From: Rhizobium sp. G21 | GTDB lineage: Bacteria > Pseudomonadota > Alphaproteobacteria > Rhizobiales > Rhizobiaceae | Reading direction: 5' to 3' | Assembly: GCF_014158035.1 (NCBI RefSeq) | Contig: NZ_JACFXW010000001.1 | Coordinates: 3,016,001 to 3,080,000, forward strand | Length of the DNA: 64,000 nucleotides | Part shown: positions 27,199 to 36,684 of the stretch, one piece after another | Numbering within the stretch: the first letter of the stretch is position 1 | Layout: every line of letters starts with the position of its first letter | Position numbers and translations under genes: made by a program | Notes under the pieces: model-generated | Database searches by the model: none | What the model saw: only the letters and a program-made list of their open reading frames with translations | What the model was told of the DNA's origin: nothing

Positions 27199-28863
27199 AT
27201 GAAGGGTGCAGACGTTATCGCCATCATTATCCTGGCGGCCATAGTCATCGCGGTCGCCGCCTATCTTCTGCACTGGCTCTATCGCCGCTCCACCAAGGAC
27301 GTGAGTTTCGTTCGCACCGGCTTCGGCGGTGAGAAAGTCGTCATGGGCGGCGGGGCTCTGGTCTTGCCGATCCTGCATGATCTCACCGAAGTGAATATGA
27401 ATACGCTGCGGTTGGAAGTCACACGCGCTAGGGAGAAGTCCCTCATCACAAAGGATCGCATGCGGGTCGAGCTCACCGTGGAATTCTACGTGCGGGTTTC
27501 GCCAAACACGGACGCTGTCGCCACGGCTGCCCGCAGTCTCGGCAATCGGACGATGAACGCCGAACAGTTGAAGGACCTGATCCAGGGCCGTTTCGTCGAC
27601 GCCATGGGCGGCGCAGCCGCCAAGATGACGCTGGAGCACATTCACGAAAACCGCCAGGCCTTCGTGAAAGAGGTCAAGCAGGAAGTCGCAGAAAGCCTGG
27701 CGCTCGACGGTCTCGAACTGGAATCGGTTTCGCTCACCTCGCTCGACCAGACCGACATCAAGCTGTTCGATCCGTCCAACACCTTCGACGCCGAAGGTTT
27801 GACCCTGCTTACGGAACAGATCGAAAGCCGCAAGAAGAAGCGCAACGACATCGAAAAGGACACGGCCGTCGCCATTCGCGCCAAGAACCTCGAGGCGGAA
27901 AAGCGAAGCCTGGAAATCGAGCGCGACAGCGAATACGCCCGCCTTTCGCACGAGGCGCAGGTGGCCATCGAGCGCGCCGCCAAGAAGTCCGAAATCGCCG
28001 CAGAAAATGCCCTGCGCGAACGGGAGATCGAAGCGGTCAAGCTCAAGGAGCGGGAAGCGGTCGAACGCAGCCGCATCGAGATGGAGCGCGAAGTCGAGAT
28101 GCTGGAAATCCGTCGTCGCGAAACCATCGAACTCGAGGAGCAGACCCGCGAAATCGCATTGTCGCGCAAGTCCAAGGAGCGCTCCGAAGCGCAGGCGCAG
28201 GCCGAACAGGCGCGCGCCGCCATGGTCGAGGCGCAGGAGCGCGTTCACACGATCCGCGACACCGAAATCGCCAATCGACAGAAAGCCGTGGAGCTCATCG
28301 AGGCCCAGAGAGAGGCCGAAGCTGAAGCCGCGCGCATCCGCATTCTCGCAGAAGCCGAGAAGGTCGCAGCTCAAGACCGCGCCGACGCCGATCGCATCGC
28401 TGTGGCCGCGCTCGAGCAACGCATGAAGGTCGAGGCGGAAGGCAAGGAAAAGCTCAACACCGCCGAGAACATGCGCTCGGACGCCAGCCGCCGCTCGGCT
28501 TTGCACAAGGCGCTGGTCGAAAACCTGCCGGCCATCATTCGCGAAAGCGTCAAGCCGATGGAGAAGATCGAGGGCATCAAGATCATGCATGTCGAGGGTC
28601 TGCCGGGGCTATCCCACACCGGCCCCGGGTCGCTATCGGCAAGCGCCGATGGCAGCGGTCCGCGCGACGGCAATCTGGCGGAGCAAGTGGTGAGTTCGGC
28701 GCTCCGTTATCGCACCCAGGCTCCATTCGTCGACACGTTGCTGGGCGAGATCGGCCTCACCTCTGAGACCGTTCACCGCCCGCACACCCTGAGCGACCTG
28801 TCCAAGATCGTCTACACCGATCCAGCGGCGAGTGGTTCGAAGGACAAAAGCCGTCCGAACTGA
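27199..28863 (+). CDS. Flotillin-like SPFH-domain membrane protein (YqiK type)
   Basis: This 554-residue protein has one N-terminal membrane helix (about 5-27), an SPFH/band-7 domain (about 40-200; GGGALVLPILHDLTEVNMNT, 'MRVELTVEFYVRV', 'LDGLELESVSL.SLDQT'), then a very long Glu/Arg/Ala-rich coiled coil (~225-460), and a C-terminal region with 'ENLPAIIRESVKPMEKI'. This is the architecture of YqiK/FloT flotillins, which oligomerise at the membrane and organise functional microdomains. AAAGGAA lies just upstream of the ATG. Its placement after the opsin homologue and before a symporter suggests it scaffolds these membrane proteins (inference). Confidence 0.9.
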   Translation: MKGADVIAIIILAAIVIAVAAYLLHWLYRRSTKDVSFVRTGFGGEKVVMGGGALVLPILHDLTEVNMNTLRLEVTRAREKSLITKDRMRVELTVEFYVRVSPNTDAVATAARSLGNRTMNAEQLKDLIQGRFVDAMGGAAAKMTLEHIHENRQAFVKEVKQEVAESLALDGLELESVSLTSLDQTDIKLFDPSNTFDAEGLTLLTEQIESRKKKRNDIEKDTAVAIRAKNLEAEKRSLEIERDSEYARLSHEAQVAIERAAKKSEIAAENALREREIEAVKLKEREAVERSRIEMEREVEMLEIRRRETIELEEQTREIALSRKSKERSEAQAQAEQARAAMVEAQERVHTIRDTEIANRQKAVELIEAQREAEAEAARIRILAEAEKVAAQDRADADRIAVAALEQRMKVEAEGKEKLNTAENMRSDASRRSALHKALVENLPAIIRESVKPMEKIEGIKIMHVEGLPGLSHTGPGSLSASADGSGPRDGNLAEQVVSSALRYRTQAPFVDTLLGEIGLTSETVHRPHTLSDLSKIVYTDPAASGSKDKSRPN

Positions 28864-28872
28864 CGCGGCGCC

Positions 28873-28896
28873 GCCTGCCGGGCCCGCCCGGCAGGC
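28873..28896 (+). promoter_or_regulatory. Intercistronic hairpin after flotillin gene
   Basis: A perfect 10-bp stem (GCCTGCCGGG / CCCGGCAGGC) with a 4-base loop starts 10 bases after the flotillin stop codon and ends ~30 bases before the next gene. There is no T-run, so message processing or partial attenuation is more likely than full termination. Confidence 0.6.
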
Positions 28897-28927
28897 TCCC
28901 TTGGCCTGAGGATAAGCAGGAAGACCC

Positions 28928-29358
28928 ATGATGATCACAAACACTCCCCCACCGAACGCACAATCTTGGTCTTCGCGATCTGGGGCGTGCTCGGCTTCCT
29001 CGGACTTGGCGTGTTTCTCGAGGGCATGAAGACGGATCTCTGGTCGCTGTCGTCGGTCGGCGTGCTGCTGATCGTTCTCGCCTTCGTCGCCCATATCGTC
29101 GTGAACGCCCTGTTCGGCGCCGGGTTCAGTTCCGGCGAAGCCGCGCTCGGCATCGGCGCATATGGAATTCTGGGACTTGTTTTCATCGTATCCGCCGCCA
29201 GCGGCGGCCTGACGAAGGCTGATTATTATTCCGGCCTTACGCTTTTCGGCGTCCTCACTGTCGGTTTCCTGGCCTATCTGTTCACTCGGCACGGCCTGCG
29301 CAGCGCATTCTCACAATTTCACATCACGTCGACCGGCAAGCGGGAGGAACGCCCGTGA
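28928..29358 (+). CDS. Small four-helix membrane protein upstream of symporter, frameshifted
   Basis: Adding one C to the C5 run at 28946-28950 gives a 143-residue protein (MMITNTPP|TERTILVFAIWG…). The start has AGGAAG upstream, whereas the uncorrected downstream frame has none. It contains four hydrophobic segments (about 15-33, 40-62, 73-92, 100-118) and a polar C-terminus. It overlaps the symporter gene by 4 bases. Small membrane partners encoded just before sodium:solute symporters are common, and this could be an accessory subunit. I do not recognise the family. Confidence 0.7.
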
Positions 29359-31271
29359 TCTGGCTTCCGCTTCTGGGGCTCTTCTATGCCGTGGCGACGC
29401 TCTACTGGGCCAGGCTCAGCGCGCGCCTCAACACGCGGGACAACGCCTTCTTTTCGGCGGGTGAGGGATTCTCGCCTTGGCTATCGGCGCTGGTCATTGG
29501 AGGGGCGAGCCTGTCGGGCTGGATCGCGCTTGCGGGGACCGACGAAATCGGTCGCCATGGCTTCGGCCTCGCCGCACTGCTGCAGGCGGGAATTGCGCTC
29601 GCGCTTCCGGGCGTCGTCTTCTTCAAACGCCTTTGGGTGCTGGGGCGGCGTCTCGGCGCTTCGTCGCTCGCGGATTTGTTCCGCATCTATTGGCAGTCCG
29701 AGTTTCTGACTGCGTTTGCGGCTGTCGTCGCTGTTCTCTTTGCGGTCGCTTTTGCCGGCCTGCAGATGCACGCTCTGTCCCGCATTCTTGTCCTTCTCGG
29801 CGGAGGCATCGTCTCGCAGGATATGGCGTCGGTTCTCTTCGGTCTGTTGCTGATCGGCGGCGTCGTGATCGGCGGCCTGCGCGCAGTCGGCTATCTCGGC
29901 GCTATACAAGCGGTTCTCGCCGCTGCGGTGCTGGTGGTTCTGACCGTCTTTTCGCTGATCGACGCGGGCGGTTTCGTCGCGCTCAACAACGCTCTCGCGA
30001 AACTGGCGGCGGATCCCGCCATGGCAAACCGGTTCATGGTCTCCGGCGTCGTGCAGTTTACCGCCGGCATCGGCAAACAGGCGGCGGCGGGACATCAAGC
30101 GACGGCGCTTGCGAGTCTGTCCTTCGCAATGGCGCTGATGGGCCTCCAGGTTAGCCCGATGATCATGAAAGTCGTTTTCTCCACCTCCCGGCCACGCGGG
30201 TTTGCAGCCGGGCAGACATGGCTGATGGCCGGAGCCTTCGGCGCGCTCGCGGCATTCTGCATGGCTGTCGTCGGCGCGCAGGCGCTCATCGATCCGGCGC
30301 GCGACCTTGCGGGGCTGATGTCCGGATTGTCTCCCTGGTTTTCAGCCTGGCTGTTCATCGGTCTGTTGGCGGGCGTGCAGTTGATGTCCGGGCTTACACT
30401 TGTGGCGGCGGGAGAGACCTTGGTCCGCAATATCTACAAGCCGCTTTTCCATGGCAGCCTCTCGCCCCGGAATGGCGTTACGCTCACGCGGGTGGTGATC
30501 GGTCTCTTGGTCCTCGCCAGCGTCCTGCTCCAGACTTTGGCGCCGGTTGCGCTGTCTGTTCTCGCCTCGCTTGCCCTGCCGCTGTCGTTCCAGCTCTGGA
30601 CGCCCCTGCTCGGCATGACCTGGCTCCGCTGGCTCACGCGAGCGGGGGTTGTGACCGGCATAGGCTTCGGCCTGGCGGGCGTGCTGCTGACGGAGCCTGC
30701 GGGTATTTTCACGCTCTCCTTCTTCGGGCTCGATCTGCCATGGGGCCGCAATCCCTGGACCCTTCATTCGGCGGCCTGGGGTATGGCGGCCAATCTCACC
30801 GTCGCCATGCTCGTCTCCGCCGTCACGCAACGGCGGGGCCTCGGCGAGGCGGGCGAAGAGGCGAAACGGTTTCTTGAGCGAGAGTTCGGCGGCAGTGCGC
30901 GCTTGCGGTCGTTGCGCTCCACCGCCTGGTCGGTCACGCTCGCCTGGATGTTCCTCGCCCTCGGCCCCGGTCTGATCTTCGGGAATTCCGCCTTCATTGA
31001 CATAAATGGCAAATGGACCCTCGGCATGCCGTCGCTCTGGGCCTGGTCCCTGATGCTCTGGGCCGCAGGGCTCGGCCTCGTCTGGTTCCTATCCTACAAG
31101 ATGGAGATGGCGTCTCCGCCGACAGTCGAGGTCCATGCCTATACGCCGCGCCCCCGGCTGACGCAGCCTCGCATCGACGCCGAGCTCGCCCGCCGCCGCG
31201 CCGTTCTCATCGCCATCGCCATCGGCTTCAGCCTTGCGGTCATCGCGGCGCTGTCCTTCGGTCATGCCTAA
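29355..31271 (+). CDS. Sodium:solute symporter family (SSS/SLC5) transporter
   Basis: This 638-residue membrane protein has about 13 helices. The start resembles SSF proteins ('RDNAFFSAGEGFSPWLSALVIGGASLSGW', with the 'G...s.w......l.g..lSg' helix-1 pattern). Helix 5/6 regions include 'GGLRAVGYLGAIQAVLAAAV', and a typical 'MSGLTLVAAGETLVRNIYKP' segment is equivalent to the SSF 'S.l.s.s...v.D.y.p' helix. The C-terminus extends with two extra helices. It is translationally coupled to the small membrane protein. Sodium-driven uptake of an organic acid or similar substrate is likely; it gives the cluster a second import route. Confidence 0.87.
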   Translation: MIWLPLLGLFYAVATLYWARLSARLNTRDNAFFSAGEGFSPWLSALVIGGASLSGWIALAGTDEIGRHGFGLAALLQAGIALALPGVVFFKRLWVLGRRLGASSLADLFRIYWQSEFLTAFAAVVAVLFAVAFAGLQMHALSRILVLLGGGIVSQDMASVLFGLLLIGGVVIGGLRAVGYLGAIQAVLAAAVLVVLTVFSLIDAGGFVALNNALAKLAADPAMANRFMVSGVVQFTAGIGKQAAAGHQATALASLSFAMALMGLQVSPMIMKVVFSTSRPRGFAAGQTWLMAGAFGALAAFCMAVVGAQALIDPARDLAGLMSGLSPWFSAWLFIGLLAGVQLMSGLTLVAAGETLVRNIYKPLFHGSLSPRNGVTLTRVVIGLLVLASVLLQTLAPVALSVLASLALPLSFQLWTPLLGMTWLRWLTRAGVVTGIGFGLAGVLLTEPAGIFTLSFFGLDLPWGRNPWTLHSAAWGMAANLTVAMLVSAVTQRRGLGEAGEEAKRFLEREFGGSARLRSLRSTAWSVTLAWMFLALGPGLIFGNSAFIDINGKWTLGMPSLWAWSLMLWAAGLGLVWFLSYKMEMASPPTVEVHAYTPRPRLTQPRIDAELARRRAVLIAIAIGFSLAVIAALSFGHA

Positions 31272-31299
31272 CGCATATTTTTATATGAGGAAATTCGAG

Positions 31300-32423
31300 A
31301 TGAAAGCCAGGATTGCTCTACTGAGATCTATGGGCGCCGCCCGTCCTTACCAGGACTCCAAACCGCTCGACATCGTTGAGGTGGATCTCGATGAACCCGG
31401 CGCAGGCGAGGTGAGGGTCAAAATGGCGGCGGCGGGCCTCTGCCATTCCGATCTCTCGGTGATCAATGGCGATCGACCGAGAGATATGCCGGTTGCGCTC
31501 GGCCATGAAGCCTCCGGCGTCATCGAGGCCATCGGCCCCGGCGTGTCGCGTTTTGCGCCGGGGACCATGTGGTTCTAGTTTTCGTGCCGTCTTGCGGCCA
31601 CTGCGTGCCCTGCGCCTCGGGACGCCCGGCGCTTTGCGAGCCGGGGGCCGCGGCGGCGGCCAAGGGAACGTTGATCGGCGGCGCCCGCCGTCTGCGATAC
31701 AAGGGCGAGCCGATCAATCACCATATCGGCGTGTCGGCGTTCTCGACACATGCGGTCGTGTCTGAAAACTCCTGCGTCAAGATCGACAAATCCATTCCGC
31801 TAGATCGCGCGGCTCTTTTAGGTTGCGCGGTGCTCACGGGCGTCGGAGCAGTGCTGAATTCTGGCGACCTGAAGATGGGCCAGAGTTGTGCCGTGATCGG
31901 GCTCGGCGGCGTGGGGCTCGCCGGCCTTCTCGGTGCAATCGCCGCCGGCGCCGAAACCGTCGTCGCGGTCGACACCGCCGAGAGCAAGAGAACCTTCGCA
32001 AAAACGCTCGGCGCGACCCATATTGTCGATCCGACGTCAGAAAATGCTGTTGCGGAAATCAAACAATTGACGGGCGGCGGCGTCGATCTCGCCGTCGAAC
32101 TCGCAGGTGCCGCGCCGGCGCTGAAATTCGCCTATGACATCACCCGCCGCGGCGGCACGACGGTCACCGGAGGTCTCCCGAACCCCAAGGCCGAACTCAA
32201 TATTCCGGCAGTATCCCTCACCGTCGGCGAGCAGACGCTGAAAGGATCCTATGTCGGCTCCTGCGTGCCTGTTCGCGACATTCCTCGCTTCGCTGCAATG
32301 ATGCAGTCCGGCCGTTTGCCCATCGAGAAACTAATGACGCATACGATCTCGCTGGACGATATCAACGAAGGCTTCGATCGTCTTGCTTCGGGTGAAGCCA
32401 TCCGGCAAGTGGTGCTGTTTTAA
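31300..32423 (+). CDS. Zinc-dependent alcohol dehydrogenase, frameshifted
   Basis: Restoring one G in the G4 run at 31560-31563 yields a 374-residue medium-chain dehydrogenase. Catalytic-zinc Cys is in AAAGLCHSDLS and His in LGHEASGV. The structural-zinc lobe CGHCVPCASGRPALC follows directly after the lesion. The Rossmann motif is GLGGVGLAGLLG, with VVAVD binding NAD. ATG 31300 has AGGAAATTCG upstream. It is the last gene of the uptake cluster and probably oxidises an alcohol released from, or identical to, the imported compound. As given, translation would stop at 31578. Confidence 0.87.
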
Positions 32424-32589
32424 CCGCTTTGGTCGTGAAAGCAACACGACCCTACGGAAATCACCGATGGCTATGAAATCCAGCTACACCACGTCCTGGG
32501 ACACGATCTCAATAAACCCAATTATGACCCTACTCTGATTAAGAGGGGAGGGGAGCGGGTTAGGTTTGGGATGTAGCATTCGACGGCTT

Positions 32590-33225
32590 CTACGAATGCT
32601 CTGTTCCGACCTTCGGACGGCCTGCAACGGGAGTGTCTTCGTTAGATCTCAACGCACACTGCTGGTCCCGCTCTTTCAAGTCCAGGGCACAGCCACGTCT
32701 CCAGCTTGGTGCTGCTTCTATAGCTGCCTCATATCGCCATCTTTGTTTGGTGCGCCATCCGACCCATGAAACAGTTTTGCGCTTGCGTTCACCCAGGGCC
32801 TGTTTCGTCGCCAGGTGCATGGCGGACGTGAGCCTCTCCGGGACTACTCGGAGCCCCTTCTCCTCGGCATACTCCAGCATGAACCGTGTAATGAACGACG
32901 CTTCGTCATCTCCGATGTCGATCCCTCTATCGGCGAGGCTCCTGCGCAGCGACTTTCTGAGTAACCGCCAGACCTCCAGATCCTGCTGCGAGGCCGCAGG
33001 TTTGCAGTTTGCAGACAACTCGTCGTCCAAGCAGCGCCTCCATCGGGTCGAGACATTTGACGGAAAGACGTCGGCCCCCATCGTGGCTGCACGACAACTC
33101 GACAATGCCCAGCCTATTGTTCCTCGAGGATCAGGTATGCCGCGTCGCAAATCAAATAAGTGCTCACTTACATTAACAGCTTTTTTGCTTGAAATGCACA
33201 CGAGCTCCAACTTTCCTGGAGTCAT
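32590..33225 (-). CDS. Hypothetical protein
   Basis: This 211-codon frame of plausible protein composition has a polar middle (LEVWRLLRKSLRRSLADRGI; 'DDEASFITRFMLEYAEEKGL') that reads like a helical domain, then a basic tail. No family is recognised and the ribosome-binding site is weak. Its upstream side (33271-33430) holds a cluster of short repeats that could be its control region. A ~40-codon protein-like fragment (32448-32577, plus strand, ending RVRFGM) between it and the ADH gene suggests other gene remnants here. It may not be a real gene. Confidence 0.4.
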   Translation of the reverse strand: MTPGKLELVCISSKKAVNVSEHLFDLRRGIPDPRGTIGWALSSCRAATMGADVFPSNVSTRWRRCLDDELSANCKPAASQQDLEVWRLLRKSLRRSLADRGIDIGDDEASFITRFMLEYAEEKGLRVVPERLTSAMHLATKQALGERKRKTVSWVGWRTKQRWRYEAAIEAAPSWRRGCALDLKERDQQCALRSNEDTPVAGRPKVGTEHS

Positions 33226-33270
33226 TCAAGGCCATGCAACATGCACAGCGCCATAAGAATCTCAACTTAT

Positions 33271-33430
33271 GGAAGGTTGCATTAAGGTTGCTACAACCAT
33301 GTTTTTGTCAACCTTTTGGCAAAAACAAGCCAACCGAGGCCAAATCGGCAACCAGGCTGTCAACCTTTTTCAACCTATAGGTTGCGTTTCTGAGCTGATA
33401 AATCAACCCTGACCGCGTAAAAGGTTGACA
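33271..33430. repeat. Iteron-like repeat cluster (TGTCAACCTTTT family)
   Basis: Within 160 AT-rich bases the exact 12-mer TGTCAACCTTTT occurs at 33306-33317 and 33358-33369 and, inverted, at 33419-33430. A perfect 14-bp palindrome CAACCTATAGGTTG lies at 33371-33384, and there are at least six further GGTTG/CAACC cores. The arrangement resembles binding sites for a replication initiator, partition protein or autoregulator. It lies just upstream of the minus-strand hypothetical gene starting at 33225. Confidence 0.6.
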
Positions 33431-34574
33431 AAGGTTTACACTAAGTTGACAGCAAAGCCCGATTTCGGCGTTTTTTCCAAACCGTCAACTTTAGGGCCCC
33501 CTAAATTTCGATCTGTAGACCGAACTGAACAAGCTTGCCGCACGACCGCCGCATAGGACTTCTTAAAAGAAGCATCTCGCCATGTCATGGTTCCTCCGAG
33601 GGCGAAATAGCTCAGGCCGGAGTTCGAGATTTCCACGACTGAAAACATATTCGCAGGCGCCAGGCTGGAAGAGGTTCATCTGTGCTGGAGAAGGACATAT
33701 GGCGTCACCTTTCGCCATCCCGCGCCGCTACCTGACCCGATCATCGCTGCTCCGAAAATCTCGAGAATGCCGACGTGATCAGTCGCGGATATCTGGAAGG
33801 AGGTCGCCAGCCGCAGTTCGATCAACACTTCCCACGCCGCCGGACCCTAACCTCCGTGACCGCTGGAGGTTCTCCCCAGGTGCAGCGCCCACAAGCAGGA
33901 CAACAGATGTTGAACCTTGGCGCGCGCCCGGACCCGCGTTGCTTTTCAAGGGTGCGTTTTCCACCCTTTGCCGGAACCTCACAATTCGCCACACCTCGTC
34001 TGTTACAAAGACCTTTGACCATTACATGTATATAGACGAACTGTGGCTGCGAACGGAGTCTGGGGGAGAGGCTCCGGATATCGTCCTTGCGCGAAAAGCG
34101 TCGAGGTTGACCAGAGGTGCGCGCCGCCAGGAAATATGCATCGGAAGTCGAACTGGGTGCCGGATCGCGCCTGTGAGCTTCCTGGAGTCGAGAAACAGCA
34201 TCCTGCTCTGCGATGCACAGCGCGTGATCCTGCTGCGGGCACGCATGCCTGACGATTTGTCTTTTCTCGACCGCCTTGGAAGTTCCGCTCCAGCAGATCA
34301 ATAGTGGACTCATCTGCCGCATGGTCGTCACCGAGCCCGTCCTAGTCTCCATCGTGATTCCGGGAGCAATGGAAGCGTTGATACCCCAGCGAGGAATGGC
34401 TTGGGATCCGTTGGCAGACTGTCGAGCAGCCCTGGGATCCCGACCCCGAGCCGATATCGAAGTCTTAGGTTTTTACTGCCGATGTCATGGGGATGCCTTT
34501 GGACTCCACCGAAATCCGGGAGCCTAACCTCCCATGTGGATAGGCGTGGTTGCCACATGGTTCTGGAGGGGCGC
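33431..34574. other. Gene-poor stretch in the island
   Basis: About 1.1 kb without a gene I can support. Several overlapping frames (longest 240 codons, plus strand 33582-34304) lack ribosome-binding sites and look random (Arg/Ser/Pro-rich). The sequence has the look of decayed coding DNA, but no parent gene is recognisable. Confidence 0.4.
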
Positions 34575-35015
34575 TCACTGCGTGGTCGGCAACTGCTTCA
34601 AAGGGTTGGCGATCCGCACGCCGAGCGGCGCAAAATGGCGTTCATTGGCTGTCAGAACGGTCAGTCCGTGCGCGGCGGCTGTCGCGGCGATTGCGATATC
34701 CTCGAATCCTGGATCATGCGCACGCGCCCGGTCGAGGATCTGACCGGCATGACGCGCCTCTTCGAGGCCGAAGGGCAGGATCCGCCCAGCGTAGAATTGC
34801 TCTACCGCAGCCAGCCAGCGGCGCAGGTTCTGCGCCTTTGTCGTCGCCTCGATCCTAATGGCGCGAGCAATACCTGCCTCGATCTCGGCAATTGTGATGG
34901 TCGAGAGATAGAGCTGATCGCCATTCGCACGCATCCAGGCCGCGAATGCCTCTACGCCGACCTCGCGCTTGGTCGGCGCATCAGCTGACACGATGTTGGT
35001 GTCCAGGAGATACAT
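34575..35015 (-). CDS. PIN-domain toxin (VapC/FitB-like)
   Basis: This 146-residue PIN-domain ribonuclease has N-terminal MYLLDTNIVSA (first acidic residue), a central Glu in ISTITIAEIEAGIAR-type context (here 'STITIAEIEAGIARA'), and the C-terminal acidic pair in 'DPGFEDIAIAATAAAHGLTVLTAN'. This matches type II toxin VapC/FitB proteins, which cleave RNA and are held inactive by the partner antitoxin. It starts 2 bases after the antitoxin stop. Such modules often stabilise mobile elements. Confidence 0.9.
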   Translation of the reverse strand: MYLLDTNIVSADAPTKREVGVEAFAAWMRANGDQLYLSTITIAEIEAGIARAIRIEATTKAQNLRRWLAAVEQFYAGRILPFGLEEARHAGQILDRARAHDPGFEDIAIAATAAAHGLTVLTANERHFAPLGVRIANPLKQLPTTQ

Positions 35016-35017
35016 GC

Positions 35018-35269
35018 TCAGAGGCCGTTTTCGCTCAAGGCACGGGCAGGCTTGAGCGAGCGCTCAGGAATATCTGCCGTGTCGCCGGGAAATGCCAACA
35101 GCAGGTCGGCAAAGTCCGGAACCTTGGACACGCGCTGCCATTGCTCGAACGAGACAAGCACCGCCTCTTTGCGACCGTGTCGGGTGATGATGGTCGGCTC
35201 GCCGGCTACGGCCTGGTCGACCACTGCGGACAGTGTTGCCTTGGCATCTTTCAGCTGAATTTCTTTCAT
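35018..35269 (-). CDS. Antitoxin of the Phd/YefM (or AbrB-adjacent) class
   Basis: An 83-residue protein beginning MKEIQLKDAKATLSAVVDQA and containing 'EPTIITRHGRKEAVLVSFEQW' — the DNA-binding Phd/YefM fold. The C-terminal tail would neutralise the PIN toxin encoded immediately after it. GAGG lies 7 bases before the ATG. A perfect 9-bp inverted repeat upstream probably is its operator, giving the usual autorepression. Confidence 0.9.
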   Translation of the reverse strand: MKEIQLKDAKATLSAVVDQAVAGEPTIITRHGRKEAVLVSFEQWQRVSKVPDFADLLLAFPGDTADIPERSLKPARALSENGL

Positions 35270-35280
35270 GTCCCACCTCT

Positions 35281-35302
35281 ATATGACTACTGATAGTCAT
35301 AT
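35281..35302. promoter_or_regulatory. Toxin-antitoxin operator palindrome
   Basis: The inverted repeat ATATGACTA-CTGA-TAGTCATAT has perfect 9-bp arms and begins 12 bases upstream of the antitoxin start codon. It overlaps where the promoter should lie. Confidence 0.7.
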
Positions 35303-35436
35303 ATGAATAATGCTCCCTCGATCAAGATGGTATCGGTCACAGCAGCCGCGCTGGAGATGCATGATCACGAACTGCAGCAGTTCGAGCCACAGGCCGCTAT
35401 AACGCCAAGCATAAGTAAGCGCTTACTATACGGGAG

Positions 35437-36684
35437 ATGAGTTTGAATTCGATATCGGTGCCCCTGCTGCGCGCAAAAACGACCAATGATAACGAGCAAC
35501 TCCGCTACCACCCCCACATGCTCGAAAGCACCCAGCGGCGGCTTGTCGGGAGGTTCAAGCTCGAACCGGACCTCGACCTCCACGCCTACTTAATCCAGGC
35601 GGTCATCGACTTCGTCCATCTGCGCGTCAGCTTCGGCAGGAAGACCCAGCCTTGGATCGTCAAGAAGTGGGTGGATCGGAACATCGGCGGCGAGAGCTAT
35701 GTTGTTCCTGTCGATCCAGGCGCCGGAAATGTAGCACACGCCTATGTCGTTGAGATTCGAGATCCGACGCCGGCGGAGCTCGTCGCAACCTGCCGGATCC
35801 TTGATGAGAAGTTCGGACTCGACGAAGAGCCCCGCCTCGCGGCGATCGAAGTCAGTGTCGACTTCACGCCAAGGACGCCGGACAGGCTCGCTCGCGCCAA
35901 AATGGTCAAGACGCTGATGCACAGCTTCATGCCGACTCGAGACGTCCATGAAGTGCCGCTCGATCGACCCCGCTCGGTGGTCGGTAAGGGCAGGCCGGAC
36001 TATCTCATCTACCGAGACGAGCGTCTGGCTCCGTGGCGACTGCGGGAATTCCGCCTAAGTTCGGAAAAGGATCAGCCGGCACCCGTCGATGGCACCTTCT
36101 ACGCCGGAGCCAGGAATTCGTCCTGCTTCTGGCGCATCATGGACAAAGTCCTCGATCAGCAGAATCCTACGGCCGGGACGAGGCGCATTCTTAAGTCGCA
36201 CGAGCGCCGGGCGCGGATCGAGGTGAGTATGAAGGCCCAGGAGTTGGAGAGGCTGGATCTGCTGACGCTGCCGGATCTCCGGGAGTTCAGTTTCACCACT
36301 CTGCAGGGCAGTTATTTCAATTTCTTCCTGCCGACATTCCACGGGCAGGACCAGACTCTCCGGGACTGCATCGAAAAGCGGTTTGATCGTCAGCGGATGG
36401 AGAAGTTTGTTGCAACCGGCGTCGTAGGACTGAACCTTCATGACCAGGCGCGTGCGGAGCAGTTGGGTGAGATGAGGACCGCGAGTATCCGTAACGCTCG
36501 GGGATCCAACTTGTTGACGCCGCAAAGGCCCAGGGTTGGATCGGGCAAGTCTGGCAGTCTCGTTGCCTACGCCGAGATGAACCGCGCGGTGTCGAAGGCG
36601 CTGGAGGATCTCGAAGGTCGTCTGGCGACCGATTTCGAACGGGCGCGCCGGACGTGGGGCGATGTGTGGTTCTTGAAGGTGTAG
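35437..36684 (+). CDS. Replication-initiator-like protein (Rep_trans-type resemblance)
   Basis: The 415-residue soluble protein contains 'LAAIEVSVDFTP' (about 145-157), 'GTFYAGARNSSCFWRIMDKVLDQ' (about 223-245) and 'HERRARIEVSMKAQEL' (about 260-275). The order strand-IEVSxDF, then YxGxRxS…xxYDK-like, then RxEv…, is that of plasmid/phage replication initiation factors of the Rep_trans class. The comparison is by eye and no catalytic Tyr is assigned. GGAG at 35433 better positions a TTG start at 35443 than the ATG at 35437. It is convergent with brxL. It could serve island replication after excision or be a relic. Confidence 0.5.
   Translation: MSLNSISVPLLRAKTTNDNEQLRYHPHMLESTQRRLVGRFKLEPDLDLHAYLIQAVIDFVHLRVSFGRKTQPWIVKKWVDRNIGGESYVVPVDPGAGNVAHAYVVEIRDPTPAELVATCRILDEKFGLDEEPRLAAIEVSVDFTPRTPDRLARAKMVKTLMHSFMPTRDVHEVPLDRPRSVVGKGRPDYLIYRDERLAPWRLREFRLSSEKDQPAPVDGTFYAGARNSSCFWRIMDKVLDQQNPTAGTRRILKSHERRARIEVSMKAQELERLDLLTLPDLREFSFTTLQGSYFNFFLPTFHGQDQTLRDCIEKRFDRQRMEKFVATGVVGLNLHDQARAEQLGEMRTASIRNARGSNLLTPQRPRVGSGKSGSLVAYAEMNRAVSKALEDLEGRLATDFERARRTWGDVWFLKV

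Noticed and set aside
33582..34304. 240-codon plus-strand ORF in the island
   Set aside because: No ribosome-binding site, no family resemblance and random-looking composition; left as gene-poor sequence.
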